From assembly GCF_030272615.1 (NCBI RefSeq), contig NC_081410.1, positions 503,864,942 to 503,928,941 of the forward strand: a stretch of DNA of 64,000 bases, read 5' to 3'. Shown in pieces: positions 12,601-24,492 of the stretch. The stretch comes from Cryptomeria japonica (lineage: Eukaryota > Streptophyta > Pinopsida > Cupressales > Cupressaceae). How positions within the stretch are numbered: the stretch's first letter is position 1; every line of letters starts with the position of its first letter. Below the pieces are notes generated by a model that had not been told where the DNA came from, did not search any database, and was given only the letters and a program-made list of their open reading frames with translations. The translations under genes were made by a program, and so were the position numbers.

Positions 12601-13929
12601 TAGATGGATTGTTGGATCAAATGAAGTCCACTACTCTAAATTAAGCGTTTCATATCATTTAAACATTGCCCAAAAGATTACAAACAAATGTATTAAATTT
12701 AGTTGCTAGATAGGGGATCTATAAGCAGATTGTCTAGATCTATAATAGACAAGCGAGACGTTGAAGAACTCAACGAAAAAAGAAAGTGGAAAAAAAAAGG
12801 TAAATATATTATTGGCAACTAACAAAATATAGACAAATCTGCTATATGGTTTCATAGTACTTTGAAAGCATACCTTTTTTGATCTTCAAATACTGATATC
12901 TCCGTCCTCAATACCCAAGGTCCTCAACAAGCCTGCAAATGTGACAATATTACTTTAGCCTATCAAGCACATATGAATCAGAGGTATACATAGAGGAACA
13001 ACTTTAGAAGAAAATTATTTTACCTAAATCTGCAAGCACAAACCACACAAAAAGGTTTGCTACTCGATGGTTTCTGAAGTGGGAAGACAAAAAGAACAAT
13101 CTGTCGTTGTGCTCAAATACAAAGGCCGCAGAAGCTGATAGAGGCAGATGAATGAACATTCTAGACTTGACAAACCATAATTAATACGATGACCAACTGC
13201 ACAACCATTGCATTAATTAAAACAATAGTAGTATTCAACTTGTATTGTCCAATAATGCATTGTACCCGAGAAGCATATCTGGACATTCACTATGTGCTAC
13301 AGTTAAAAGAAAAATGCGAGAGGGAAGTTTTATGTGCATTATACTATTGAAACAGTTCAATGCATTAAACACATGCCACTTTTGTCAAAAATACAATTAA
13401 ATCTCCACTGAATTAAATCTCATTTGTCAGAGGAACAAATCTTACAATATAATATCTTATATTTTTGGTATATTTTATTACAATTTGGTACAATTCATTA
13501 AAAGGAAAAAAGATTTTTCTAGATTTTTGAATGATTTCTCTAGATTTTTGTGGAAATCAATTGACAATGAAGACCAAAATTTATTGTCATTTTGGATTGT
13601 TCTAAATAAATAATTTTTTTGGATGATTTAATCAAAAGAAAAATGTATTTTTGCCCATAACTGTTTCAAGAATAGACCAATGAGAAAGAAGATAAATAAT
13701 TTTATTAAAATAATAATAAAATGTTCCTTGAATCAAACTATAGAAACACCTATAAATGTTTCAAAATACTGCAATATAATTGGATAGCCTGACAAAACTA
13801 ATGCATCCAATGAATGCATTAGTTATCGGCAGGAACTAATACGCATACGCTATTTATAAAATTATTGTAAAAAAACATATCGTTTCAGATGATAAGATTT
13901 GATATATAAAAATCCATGACACACTAAAA
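8601..13929. other. Long AT-rich non-coding stretch
   Basis: I see no convincing gene. The sequence is strongly AT-rich with many A and T runs and a TA dinucleotide run at about 9644-9674. A 73-codon plus-strand ORF at 11999-12220 begins hydrophobic but has no support. No LTR pair or inverted-repeat pair was recognised here. Confidence 0.5.
9644..9674. repeat. (TA)n microsatellite
   Basis: About 15 uninterrupted TA units read directly from the sequence. Confidence 0.9.
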
Positions 13930-14097
13930 TTTGGCGAAGGCAGCTTCAAATCGCGTCTTTGCCGCGTAGAGAATCTGAAACTGCGAGGAAAGGGTGTTAA
14001 TGACTGACTTTCAACGTAACAAAAAGGTCCGTGTCTTGCATGGTATCATGAGGAAAGCTATTAAAGGAAATGACGTGTTCTTACATTACTCTGCACT
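13930..14097 (+). pseudogene. Copy A of the small membrane-protein gene: 5' leader half
   Basis: This segment is alignable with the leader of copy B (about 27345-27512). Shared landmarks in order include GCGTCTTTGCC, GTAGAGAAT, a GTGTTAA...GAC stretch followed by CTTTCAAC, ATCATGAGGAAAGCTATT and ATTACTCTGCACT. In copy B the leader continues straight on to GCACTGATTGTACCTCT. Here it stops at CTCTGCACT (14089-14097), which is the left target duplication of a 7.2-kb transposon, and resumes at 21338. It holds no coding sequence itself; it is probably promoter-proximal or 5' UTR sequence of the ancestral gene. Confidence 0.7.
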
Positions 14098-14325
14098 GGC
14101 CTGGCTTAAACAGCACACACTAAGCGTTGACCACGCTTAGGTGGCTGATGTGGGGCCCAGCCGTAATCTGGGCCTTCACTGCTGCCGTTAACTCATTCCG
14201 TTTGGTAAATGCTCTTGAATTTGAAATTTTAAACCTCCCGCCCAGATTCACATATGTCAAGTTGCCGCGCTGCAGGAGTAAATGGGCTAAAAACACCAAG
14301 GATAGGAGATTAGAGATACTATAGT
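14098..14325 (+). repeat. Left terminal inverted repeat of the MULE
   Basis: This matches the reverse complement of 21100-21328. Shared landmarks include ACACACTAAGCGTTGACC, TTAGGTGGCTGATGTGGGGC, AACTCATTCCGTTTG and ACCAAGGATAGGAGATTAG. Beyond about 14330 the match continues only patchily. Confidence 0.85.
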
Positions 14326-14344
14326 CAGAAATGGGAATGCTCTG

Positions 14345-14990
14345 GAGATTAGAGATATGCAAAACATAGATGCAAAGATGAGGCACGTGAACTGCTTGCC
14401 GAATGCCTCAAAATCTCTCATGGTATGATACGATTGCAGGATATGCAGAAAATGGGTTTGTTGAAAAGGCTTTAGAAACTTTCAAGCAAATGCAATCTAA
14501 AGGCGTATCAACCCTTGCCACCGTCCTCACTGCCTGTGCCGAAATGGGAGCTTTGGAACAGGTTATGCGCTTCATATGTTGTAGTTGCGACTACCCAGGT
14601 AGACATGTTTGCAAAATGTGGAACAATAAAAAATGCACGCGAACTTTTTGACAATGTGCCTCAAAGAAATTTGGTCTCGTAGAATTCCGTGGTTGCATGA
14701 TATCAACAAAGTGGATTTGTTTACAAAGATTTATAAGCTTCCAGAAGTATATGAAATTGATAGCTGTGAACAAAATGCCTCAAAGAAACGTGGGCTCATG
14801 GAATTCAGATATTTACCAGATATGCATGAAATGGATTTTGGAAGGATGCTCTCAAAATGTTTGAATTAATGAAGCACTCTAGAACATATCGTAACATTCT
14901 GAGTTCTGCTCGTGTGTCCTATGTGCATGCTGCCATTCAGGTTTAGTGGATGAGGGTTGTACATTTTTTAATCACACAATTAACCTTTAT
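14345..14990 (+). pseudogene. PPR-protein gene fragment captured by the MULE
   Basis: Read across two or three frame changes, the sequence shows repeated pentatricopeptide units: a DEARELL-like piece, then MPQNLSWYDTIAGYAENGF, VEKALETFKQMQSKGV, LATVLTACAEMGALEQ, then in another frame FAKCGTIKNARELFDNVPQ, and later a piece resembling SGLVDEGCTFF. These match the PLS-type PPR proteins of land plants, organelle RNA-editing factors that are very numerous in seed plants. The longest single open part is 14403-14651. Stops and frameshifts make it non-functional. It begins within about 20 bp of the inner edge of the left TIR, which fits gene-fragment capture by a MULE. Confidence 0.8.
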
Positions 14991-14999
14991 CGCATTATC

Positions 15000-17900
15000 C
15001 TACAATTTATGGTTTGAGCTTCTCAGCTTAAACTGAGTATCTTGAGGACAATCTAAACTTTTTTTCTTAAGATGTCAATTTAATATGTGGTAGTTGTGTG
15101 GATGTGTTTTCTTGGTGCCTGGTCACATATGATTATAGGCTTAAGAGTATTTATAATGACTTTTTTTTATTTGGATCTTAAAAGTGTTGAGACTTATTAT
15201 GCAAATGTTGAAAGATGGCGTGAGGTTTAAATGATAAAGAGATTAATAAATAATAAAGAAATTAAAAATATTTCTAGATACAGTTAGATCAAGATATAGA
15301 TCATATTTACAGACATAGGAGATCTGTGCAAAGTTGAAGAGATTGACTTGAAAGATGAAGGCAATAGGGCATACACTAAATTCAAGACACTTAATTGGTG
15401 ATGTGAAAAAGTAGGGAAAATAATTATTTCTGTGCCACCATAATGAAAAGTTGGCAATTACTTTTGGTTCGTTAGATGTACCCCTAGAACAACTATTATA
15501 GTTGTTAAGAGCCTTTGATATGTGTTGATCACCAACTGTTTCCATCATTTTAAATAGGTAGAATGTTCTTGTGGAGATTATTGGTAATGCTAAATGAAGT
15601 GATTTGAAATATAGACTCACACTATAATAATGTGCACTATATCTCACCTATAATAATGAAGGAACAAGATTCTTTTCTCTAGAAGAAAGTAAAAAATTGG
15701 TTTTGTTTGAGTTTTGGATAGTTGACAATCTAGAGTATGGTGTTGGCTTTATAAAATTAGATACATAGAGTGTATATACATTATTTGAGTATTTATCAAA
15801 AATGTCTTTTATGATAACATGGACATTTAATAGAATTTGTTTTAGACTCTTACATATGTATGAAATGAAAAGTTGAATCCTGAGACCTGGAGAAAAAAAT
15901 TACACTTTCTAATTTGTATAATTCTTTTGCTTGGATTAGTTGTTGGAATGAGACATCACAAATCAATTGAAGGGGCAATAAGTGCATAAGACATGGACAT
16001 GCAATTGATTGACTAACTAACTAGGAGCATCTAATCATATATAATAGTGTCTAAAGTGTGTATGCCTATCTTCTTAGTTACTTGAAACAACATCAAATTC
16101 TATAACATTGTAAATAATCATCTCTCTACCTATTATGGTAGGATATAATGAATGAATAATCTTTGAATGTTGGTTATCTTTCATAAAAAAATTGATATGA
16201 TAACTATCTTCTACCTTAGCGACAACCCCTTTTTTCTATTTGACAGTATTTGGACAACCTATTATCATCACTATTTGTGTAGCTAGGATATTGATTATAA
16301 ATGTGATTGATGTTGAATCTATTATGGTTTTTGAAGTACCTTTGAATTTTTAAGATTATCCCATACATAGGAAATAAGGGTTTAAGGATAGAACAACCCT
16401 TCTTGATTGTTAAATTGCTCTAGTAACACCATTTCTTCCATGGCACTTTGACTATAGAAATTGTATTAATACCCCCTTGGTAGTAAAGACATGATGAGTA
16501 CCCTAAATTAATTTTTAGAATGGGACATGATAGTATCCACAACTTCATGAAATTATAAGGTCATCTAGATAAGATTTTAGTATCACAAGATTGGTGTGAT
16601 TATTCTTATTACCATAGTGTACTACTCCATTTAGGAATATTGTTTATGACTACACAATGAAGTATTTCATCAGGTCATATAGGTAACTTTTTACTATCAC
16701 AAGATCAAGGTGTAATTATTCTTATGACCATAGTGTACTAGTCCTTTTAGGATCATTGTTTATCATTGTCATAGGTGGACCCAATTTCAACAGTGGGAAT
16801 CCCACTCGAGGGCATTTGGTCCAAATGAAAATATACAGCCTACGAATAAGACCTTGGTGAAAGGGGGGTTTTCCCTTAACAACACCTCTATAGATAGATT
16901 GAGACAAGGAAAATAAAACCAAATAACCTGAAATTCCATTCTTACCCCATGGTTTAGGTGGTTCAACATAGGGAAGAGCTGAAGGTGAAATCTCCTCTTC
17001 CTACCATTGAGCGTGAAGTATTTCATGAAGAGAAGGGTAGCCTCCTTCCAAATAATTGGGAGTGCCTCATGATTGTAGCCACTTTGCAATTTAGAAATCC
17101 CTTCACTAGGTTGGAAGAACCTATTAAAATATTCCTTATAATTACCCTTATGTTTTTTGGGGAAGGGGACACTACACAGAGCCAACCCAATAGCTTTCAT
17201 TACGATTTATTTTCAACACCACAAAAGTAATGCTCCCAATCTTCACATCACCATTGTTCCAGTCTTGAACGAAGGCCATGGATAATTTGAGGTCATGACC
17301 TATCATGCCCTCCACATAAGAGTCCAAATTTCCCTTAATAAACTTGCTCCGAGTTTGCCATTATTTTTGAACTTAGAGCACTCATTTGGTTCAACCATAT
17401 TTCCCTGAATAACCTTGCTCCAAAGCTCACTATCTTATTGTTGTTGCAGTAGTCTTAGGATTATTGTTAATAATATGGTTGTTCTCAAATGATGTTGACT
17501 ATTCTACCTAGTTTCACAACATATCTCTCTTTCTTAGTAGACTATAACCCTCATGAGAATTTTTTTTACACTTTATAATCATAGGGTTGGTAAGGAAGAG
17601 ATAACTCACTATCTAGAGTTTGTTGAAATTACTTTCAATATTTTTTTCAATTACTATGAGAGTTAAATGTTAACCACCAAATAAAACAATCATCTTTGCT
17701 ATGTAGAACTCTCATGTAGAATGATGAACAATTGTATTTGTCTCCACAACCATACATACACCCTAGTGGTGCTAACTAATACAAAATAAGCTTCTTTATG
17801 GATTCAATGAATTTCTTGAATCTAAGCAACAGTGTTGACCTTTAAATAAGAAATTCCAACTACATAAAGAAAACATAATGTATTCTACATGATTATACTT

Positions 17901-19680
17901 GCATGCATCTTTAAAAATAAACCACTATACTAAAATAAATCACAATTACTTTTTTAGGAATCTCACAAAAAGTAACACTTGTAGATCTATGATCCTTGCC
18001 CATGGTTGAAGAGGTATGTATTTAAAACTTATTTTATATTTAATTCCTAATGTGTTAGGACACATTTATCAAGATTTGCATGTAGAAATAAAGGGTTTTC
18101 ATAACTATGATCCTTCTTTAGCATTGAGATTCAGAATGAGTTGTAAATCACTATAGTTAGTTAACTCTAATATTAAAATACAACAAGAAATGATATTTTA
18201 AGAATTTAAATCCACATTCAAATACTAATTACACATATTCAAAGTATACTTTTTTCTTTGTGATAACTATAGGGGGTTTGATATCACACATCACATATGT
18301 TGGACCTTGTTATATATGTTACACACCAAAAAAATTCCTCATATAGTTTTTACAAGGGTTATGGATCCTACCTACTTGATAATTGTAGCTTTGTAATGAT
18401 AACTAGGTGAGGATTTTAAAAAAAATCTCATTAAGCACTCAAATTGAGAATTCTAGTGATACTAACTTGGCAACTAGCTAAGAAAGAAAATGCAAACAAG
18501 AGGTGGATATTAGAACCCAAGTCAAATCTCAATACCACAAAATTAATATTTCATATCAAAAAATTCTAACTGGCTCAAGTATTTAGATCTCACAATATAA
18601 TAAACTCATCAAGAACCAAGGAAAAATAGAACACTTAAAGCTAGGAGAACATTTGATCAATAAAATTGAAAAGAAAAAAAGGATTCATCATTTTTTTTTG
18701 GAAAAATGGAGGTTTTATGCAAGGCACAACATATCTTTAGCTAGAATTGTAGGTAATTAGTAAGGAAAAATAATAATATAATTATGCATTATTAGGATGA
18801 ATATTATCTTTCCAAGTAAGTGCAGATGCACATTTAAGTAATATTGCTAAGATTCAAAAGTAGATAGAATCAAATATTTTTTCCATCGAATTTCACAAGG
18901 AAGAAAATAGCTAGACTAAGTTCGTAGCTTGAAGAACAAGAACTTGATGTATTTTATCAAATTACTTCCAACAATTAAAATTTGTTAGATCAAGAACTTG
19001 AAAGAATCATGAAGTAGGAAAGTGATCATAGAAATATTGTTTATAAATAAGACTTGAAAGAAAAATAATGCAAAATATATAAAATGTGCCTTAATGTTGA
19101 ACGAGGCTATATTAGATGCACTCCCTATTCAACCACATTCTTGATAGGTGCACAAGGTCACTTCTATGGTACCGATAAAGTATATGCCTACATAGGTCAA
19201 AATTTATTTAGAGCTAACTATCTAAACCCCATGGATATATTGTCAAAGTAAGTATCACCAAAACTCTTTGAGGTAAAATGTAATAGTCTTGACTAAAACC
19301 ACTACCCCTTTACAAGGTTCAATGATGTAAAGTCTTTAATAATGCCATGGTAATTTTTTAATTAGGTATATCATGGCTTTCTCCATGCTTCCACAACTTA
19401 CTATGTCTTTCTCTTGGGCCCAAGGATTTTAGGTCTCCATATAATCATGTACTTCTTAAGATAAAATACTAATCCATGAACCTCCATTATTCTCCATTTA
19501 GTCTTTTCCATTCTTTCTCTCATTAAGCATTGAGTATTCACCATCCCCAATTCCTAATTTGAGGGTTCACTTTTCCTTTAAGTCTCAAAATCTTGGGCTT
19601 TTAGTATTTCCCCTACACATTTCCCTCTCTCCACATCCCTTCTCCCTTGCTCCTTATGGGGCTCATACTTGTATGGTTAG
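15000..19680. other. Interior of the MULE, mostly unassigned
   Basis: No transposase domain was recognised. The only noteworthy open frames are minus-strand 15243-15647 and 16787-17200. The latter contains LHLQ-like and PMLNHLNHGVRMEFQ stretches that faintly recall plant retroelement-associated mobile-domain proteins, but I cannot confirm this. The remainder is AT-rich with no visible tandem structure. Confidence 0.4.
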
Positions 19681-20110
19681 TCTGTTAGAGTAATTGGGTC
19701 TTTACTTGATTAATTAAACATTATTTGTTTAATTCTTTAAGTTTCCAATTATCTTTTTACACTTAAGCTAACATTAGGTGCATATAATTAATTATTTTAA
19801 TTAATTATTATGTGCAAACCTAGGGTTTTCCCTTTTTAGGGTTTCTTGACCTATTAGAGGTTAATTTTTCTTTTCATTGTATCATCTTTTCAATATACAT
19901 TTTCTGGTGAATTGGAGCTCTCTTTTTTGGAGAATATTTTTCCTGTGTTTTTCTTGTTCTTCAGATTTTGCTTCATTGCTTCTCCTTGTAACAGGTTATT
20001 CAGCTTGCAGAAGATCTTCAGGCTACTATGGGGTTGTATTTCTCAACTCCTATATACTCATACCATCAAGCTCGAAAAGTTATTTAAGGTATGTGGTAAA
20101 ACTAATCACT
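19681..20110 (+). repeat. Possible LTR fragment
   Basis: The stretch starts at TGTTAGAGTAATTGGGTC, has AT-rich ATTAATTAAA/TTAATTAATT blocks and a GGGTTTTCCCTTTTTAGGG segment, and ends in pyrimidine-rich sequence, which resembles the LTRs of plant retroelements. No partner copy, PBS or PPT was found, so it may be a solo or truncated LTR, or simply AT-rich filler inside the MULE. Confidence 0.3.
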
Positions 20111-20420
20111 AACCCTTTAAATTCTTCCACCCTATTTTCCTAGTTGTTTTCTCTTCCAACATTAGGAACACTATATTAATTATCCCTAATTCATTTCTCT
20201 CAAGTCATACACTTTTGGATTTTTCTATTTTCCTTTATCAGAAACTACATCTATAACTCTATATCCCTAATACCTAATCCCTTTCCTTTATCTTTTCATC
20301 CATATTATTTACTGATATTATATTTACCCGCACCTTGATCCCACTGCCTCTTCCATCAGTATTAAGTATCCCTTTTGCCAATTCTTTCTCCTCTTTGCAT
20401 TTTTTCCTTTCACACTACTA

Positions 20421-20526
20421 AAAATTTAAATACAAACTTCTTAAAAGTAAGTCACTATGTGGTAATTCTAAACCCTAGTTCCCAAGTACGGTTTCTTAAA
20501 AATTTAAATACAAACTTCTTAAAAGA
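20421..20526 (+). repeat. Short direct repeat, about 26 bp twice
   Basis: The string AAATTTAAATACAAACTTCT followed by TAAAAG occurs at about 20422-20447 and again at 20501-20526. Nothing else marks it as a known element. Confidence 0.8.
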
Positions 20527-21099
20527 AAAACTAAGATGGTGCATTAAAGAATGCCCTAAGCATGGAAAAGCGTGGAAATAATTGAGTGACTTATTTTTGA
20601 TAAATTTCTATTGATCTAATGTATAAATAAAAAAACATAAATAAAATATCCAAGATGACAAAAACTAAGGAGCAATTAGTAAAACATAATGAACAAATGT
20701 CTAAAAGTGTGGTTAGAAAACTAGAAGAAACCTTAACATAAAAGAAATAAATGAAACAATTTATTTTATGATTAACCCCTCACATTATAATAAAAGTAGA
20801 TGAAAATATTTCCTATTTCCTCTTCATATAAGGATGTTGTAGAATTGATCACCAAACTAGAATCCTAGTCAAATATATGGAACAAAAATTAGTAGGAAAG
20901 TATTAAATAATACTTTATAATTAGAGTGGGAAATATAATGTTGAAGTAATAAATTCTAATGAAAGGTGAGGGCCATGAAGCCACTTAAAAGAAATAAAGT
21001 TTGATCAAGATTCGGAAGATTATGGTAGGGAAGAACAAATGTTCATAATCAAAGGCACTACATTTTGCATCTACATTTTGGATACATGTATCTCTTTAA

Positions 21100-21328
21100 T
21101 CTCCTATAGTATCTCTAATCTCCTATCCTTGGTGCTTTTAGCCCATTTACTCCTGCAGTGCAACAACTTGACATATGTGGATGGGCGGGAGGTTTAAAAT
21201 TTCAAATTCAGGAGCATTTAACAAACGGAATGAGTTAATGGTAGCAGTGAGGGCACATATTACGGCTGGGCCCCACATCAGCCACCTAAGCTCGGTCAAC
21301 GCTTAGTGTGTGTTGTTTAAGGCTGGCC
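21100..21328 (-). repeat. Right terminal inverted repeat of the MULE
   Basis: This is the reverse complement of 14098-14325 with scattered, mostly transition, differences. It ends at GGCTGGCC (21321-21328), directly followed by the 9-bp duplication CTCTACATT. Confidence 0.85.
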
Positions 21329-21337
21329 CTCTACATT

Positions 21338-22240
21338 GCACCGAATGTACCTCTAATGGTTCCAACCTTTCATTTTCCCAACAACATGTGAAAGCTATGG
21401 AAAACTTCCTTGTTACACAATATATCTTGATCCTACTTTACACTGCACCTACTGGACTCTCATGGCTAGAGATATCTGGAGAATGGCTACAATGGTGCTA
21501 AGTTTGAGTTGTCTGAGCATATTATTAGTGGACATTGGGCTCGAGCTTGAGAGAAAGAATGGCCTGGAAGGAGAGAGAAAGTGTGGGGTTCGTGATGTTT
21601 TAGATGTTACAAAAATTAATAAGTGTAATAGCACAAAACATACATATTTATGTGAAAAAATTTGGTAAAAATAATATCGGAAAAAAAATCACAAGCAAAA
21701 TCTATTTCGTATTGATTTTCAGGAATTTTCAGAGTTACAACAATCTCAAAACTGTATATCAAAACATGAATCCGAGTAGCAGATAACAACCGAGTTGTAG
21801 AGTCCTAATTGAAGACAATTTACTAATAGTAAGTATGAATCACACAACTGCATGTATAACACATGTTGAAATTGCTATTTATAGTGTCTTTGAAAAAAAT
21901 TGCTATGATGACTCAACCACATCTAGATGTGTCACCAAGATGACTCGACCGCATCTAGACGAGAATCCAATTTGGACTTCACATTTCAACAGTAGTGATG
22001 GGAAAAGCGAGCCCTTTATTGACAAAGTGGGTAGTGATGGTGTTGGTGTTGTTGCAAGCCAACAAGATGGTGGTGAGGATGTGTTATATAGTACGGCAAA
22101 TCACAATGGGATGTGTTACCATTGCCTTTGTTTCCACACTCATCATATTTATATGGCATTTCTAATAGTTATAGCAAGATTCAAATAGAATAGTTACATG
22201 TTTTTCTTTCTCTTGTCTGTGATCTTTCGTAAATTGTTTA
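21338..22240 (+). pseudogene. Copy A of the small membrane-protein gene: body, disrupted
   Basis: The sequence aligns to copy B across the leader (GTGAAAGCTATGGAAAACTTCCTTG vicinity), the start (ATG at 21462-21464; MARDIW) and the first part of the protein, where NGLEGERK corresponds to HGLEGARK of copy B. About 370 bp of unrelated sequence (roughly 21610-21975) then interrupts it. Similarity resumes through GGGATGTGTTACCATTGCC, matching the last exon of copies B and C, and into the 3' untranslated region (GGATTCCTTTTGC). The frame ends early at a stop around 21586-21668 depending on frame, and the C-terminal part is frameshifted. It is the downstream half of the gene split by the MULE. Confidence 0.65.
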
Positions 22241-23745
22241 TATGTCAGTTTGTAGGGTATGGATTCCTTTTGCTACTAGGAGAGTGTGAAATTAGATTCA
22301 TTAACTAAAGGAGTACAATTTACAACACTACATTGCTTACTTTTTCCATGGGTATGTTTTGTTTGGGATTAAATTACTCCTTTATTATTTCCCATGTTAG
22401 TTATCTAGTAAATTATATATTAGTCACATTTCTTCAAGTCCTTGATTCCTTTAAGTTTTCCTCCCAATTTCAATTCTCCATCCCCTTGGTGCATTATTCC
22501 TTCACACAAGGTAGACACCTAAAGGATACTACCACATATTTTCATATTCTCTTCATTATCATTATTTATCCTATATCTAATTTAAAATTTTAAAATTTGA
22601 TTATTTTTATGTTGAAGTTTTAGTGAGATAACTAGGGTAATAGCAATGCAACCAATGTTAGAAATAAATATGGGTAAGGCCCAAGAACTTTTTCAGTGTT
22701 GTAGTTTATACCCTAGACTTAGTCATGCAAAGGGAGTAGGGATTCAATCCGGATAGAAGGATAACTATTTAACAAAACATAAATAACATCACATACCATA
22801 TCTTATATAGAACTCCAATATATTGATATTATTTGTATCAGTTCAATACATTCATATATCATTATATCTCCTTATACATCATATATCCTCCTCTATACTC
22901 TTTTATATTTATCTATATTTACATCTTATATACTTATACATATCTCATTATCCTTTCTTACTCTGCCACTTACATATTTTTCTATACATGTATCTAGAGG
23001 ATGGGATGTGATCCATTTATCCTATCTCTATCCTATATGGTATCCTTTTAATCTCATGCACTATGGAGTCCTTGTAGCAAGATGCAGAAGGATTCTCTTG
23101 ACTGTGTCTGAACTATTATACTTTCCTACCAATAACATTGATGAAGATCTTGTAAATGTTAGAACATCACATGATTAAAAATAAGAAACAAAATTACTTC
23201 AATTGTGTTTGATAGAGTCCTTATGTTCCTCAACTCTATAGACTTGGATTTCTTAATCATTAGAATGCTATTTTTCATAAGATTTCTTTGCTAGAATAGA
23301 TAGGATTTTAGATGAGAGAGGGAGTCACCTTTATATGTGACTTACACCTTTTCATTAATAATTATCTAAAGAGAAGCTGACAAAGAAATGCCACTATTAA
23401 GAGCCTCATGTCAAAATTTAAACATTTGAATTTGGAGCCAAATTGGGAGGATCGAGGCACTAGGCACCTGTGTCTATCCCAATTAGGCTACATGAAGGTG
23501 AAGGCACTAGGGGTGAGACCATTGATTCTAATGTTGACCTAGATCAAGCTTGTTTGCATCAGATCAAACACTACCTCCAAAATAGTTGCTAGCATAAAGT
23601 TAAATTATAGAGGGTATACAATTTACAACGCTGTGCACCATTTATTAAAGATCATTTCTATATGGGTACTTAACACAACCTCATAGACAGTACCCACCTT
23701 TGCATCATTGCATCATTTGCATTCATTTTTTTCCTCCTTAAGTTG
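22241..23745. other. No gene recognised
   Basis: The region is AT-rich with a stretch of ATATCAT/CTTATA-like simple sequence at 22800-22990. The last few hundred bases before 23745 lead into a polypurine tract and are probably the 3' internal end of a decayed LTR element, but no coding domain is readable. Confidence 0.4.
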
Positions 23746-23747
23746 CA

Positions 23748-24167
23748 CTTAAGGAGGGGTGTTGGTGTGAATTATGTGTTTTACCTAACTAGTTTAGTAG
23801 TAGTTCCTATTGACATGTTAGGTCAAATATTTAGTCCTAGGAATCTTTCTAGATGTCTTAGTTGTTAATGTGATATTATCTTATTTGTTTCTTGTGTCCT
23901 AGATCATTTAATATTTTTTATGTTACTTGTATTATGTTATAGGATTAAGACGCGTGTCATTATCTTTTCTAAGCCTATCTCTCATTGTTGTCTATATAAG
24001 AAAGGTATCTTGTACACTTTGTATTATAAGATCAAAATATCAATCGTAGATCTTAATATGAAGCAACCTTTTATTTTATCATACCCTCTTGTGGAAGGTT
24101 ATATTTTGTTTTGCAAGTGATCCTAGGGTGTGTAAGCTAATCTTCATCTCTAACATGATATTAGATC
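23748..24167 (+). mobile_element. Copia-type LTR flanked by a polypurine tract and a primer-binding site
   Basis: A polypurine tract (AAGGAGGGG, about 23751-23759) abuts TGTTGGTGTG at 23760. The LTR ends CTCTAACA at 24155 (396 bp). Immediately after it, TGATATTAGATC (24156-24167) is a transition-decayed version of the initiator-tRNA-Met primer site TGGTATCAGAGC. A complete element has the PPT before its 3' LTR and the PBS after its 5' LTR, so one LTR carrying both suggests a tandem or recombined array (internal-LTR-internal). No gag or pol reading frame survives on either side. Confidence 0.6.
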
Positions 24168-24492
24168 ATTCTATACCAACTCTAAGATTTTCAAGAATAG
24201 GAATTGGATGAAAGACAACGTTTTGTTGTTACTTGAGTAACCACATTCCCTCTCAACCATAATCAACCATCATAAGCACATGACTTGCTTATTTACAAGG
24301 TTAATTTTGGTAAGAATCTTGATCTCTATTTATCATTTGTGTACATACATTTTATCAATTGTAGGTGTGTCTAGGTATAAAATAAAAATATTTGTTTATG
24401 CATTTTTTATTATTTTAGTCTATTTTTAGTATACATAGAAACTGTAATCATTAAAATTATATAAACACATTTTAGCTAATTAGATCTAATCA

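Larger units (their letters stand above)
14098..21328. mobile_element. Mutator-like element (Pack-MULE type), 7.2 kb, long TIRs
   Basis: The ends are long inverted repeats: GGCCTGGCTTAAACAGCACA at the left and, reading inward on the other strand, GGCCAGCCTTAAACAACACA at the right. They stay alignable for about 225 bp. Flanking 9-bp duplications are CTCTGCACT (14089-14097) and CTCTACATT (21329-21337), differing by two transitions. Removing the element and one duplication restores ATTACTCTGCACT-GCACCGAATGTACCTCT, which matches the uninterrupted paralogue at about 27507-27536. Long TIRs with a 9-bp target duplication are the Mutator signature. No MULE transposase was recognised inside, so it is probably non-autonomous. 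Just inside the left TIR lies a captured PPR gene fragment. Orientation is undetermined. Confidence 0.8.

Noticed and set aside
14120-14386. Minus-strand 88-codon ORF
   Set aside because: It lies within the MULE terminal inverted repeat; no protein motif.
16722-17230. MULE transposase inside the 7.2-kb element
   Set aside because: No DDE-type or SWIM zinc-finger pattern could be read; similarity to plant mobile-domain proteins was too faint to claim.
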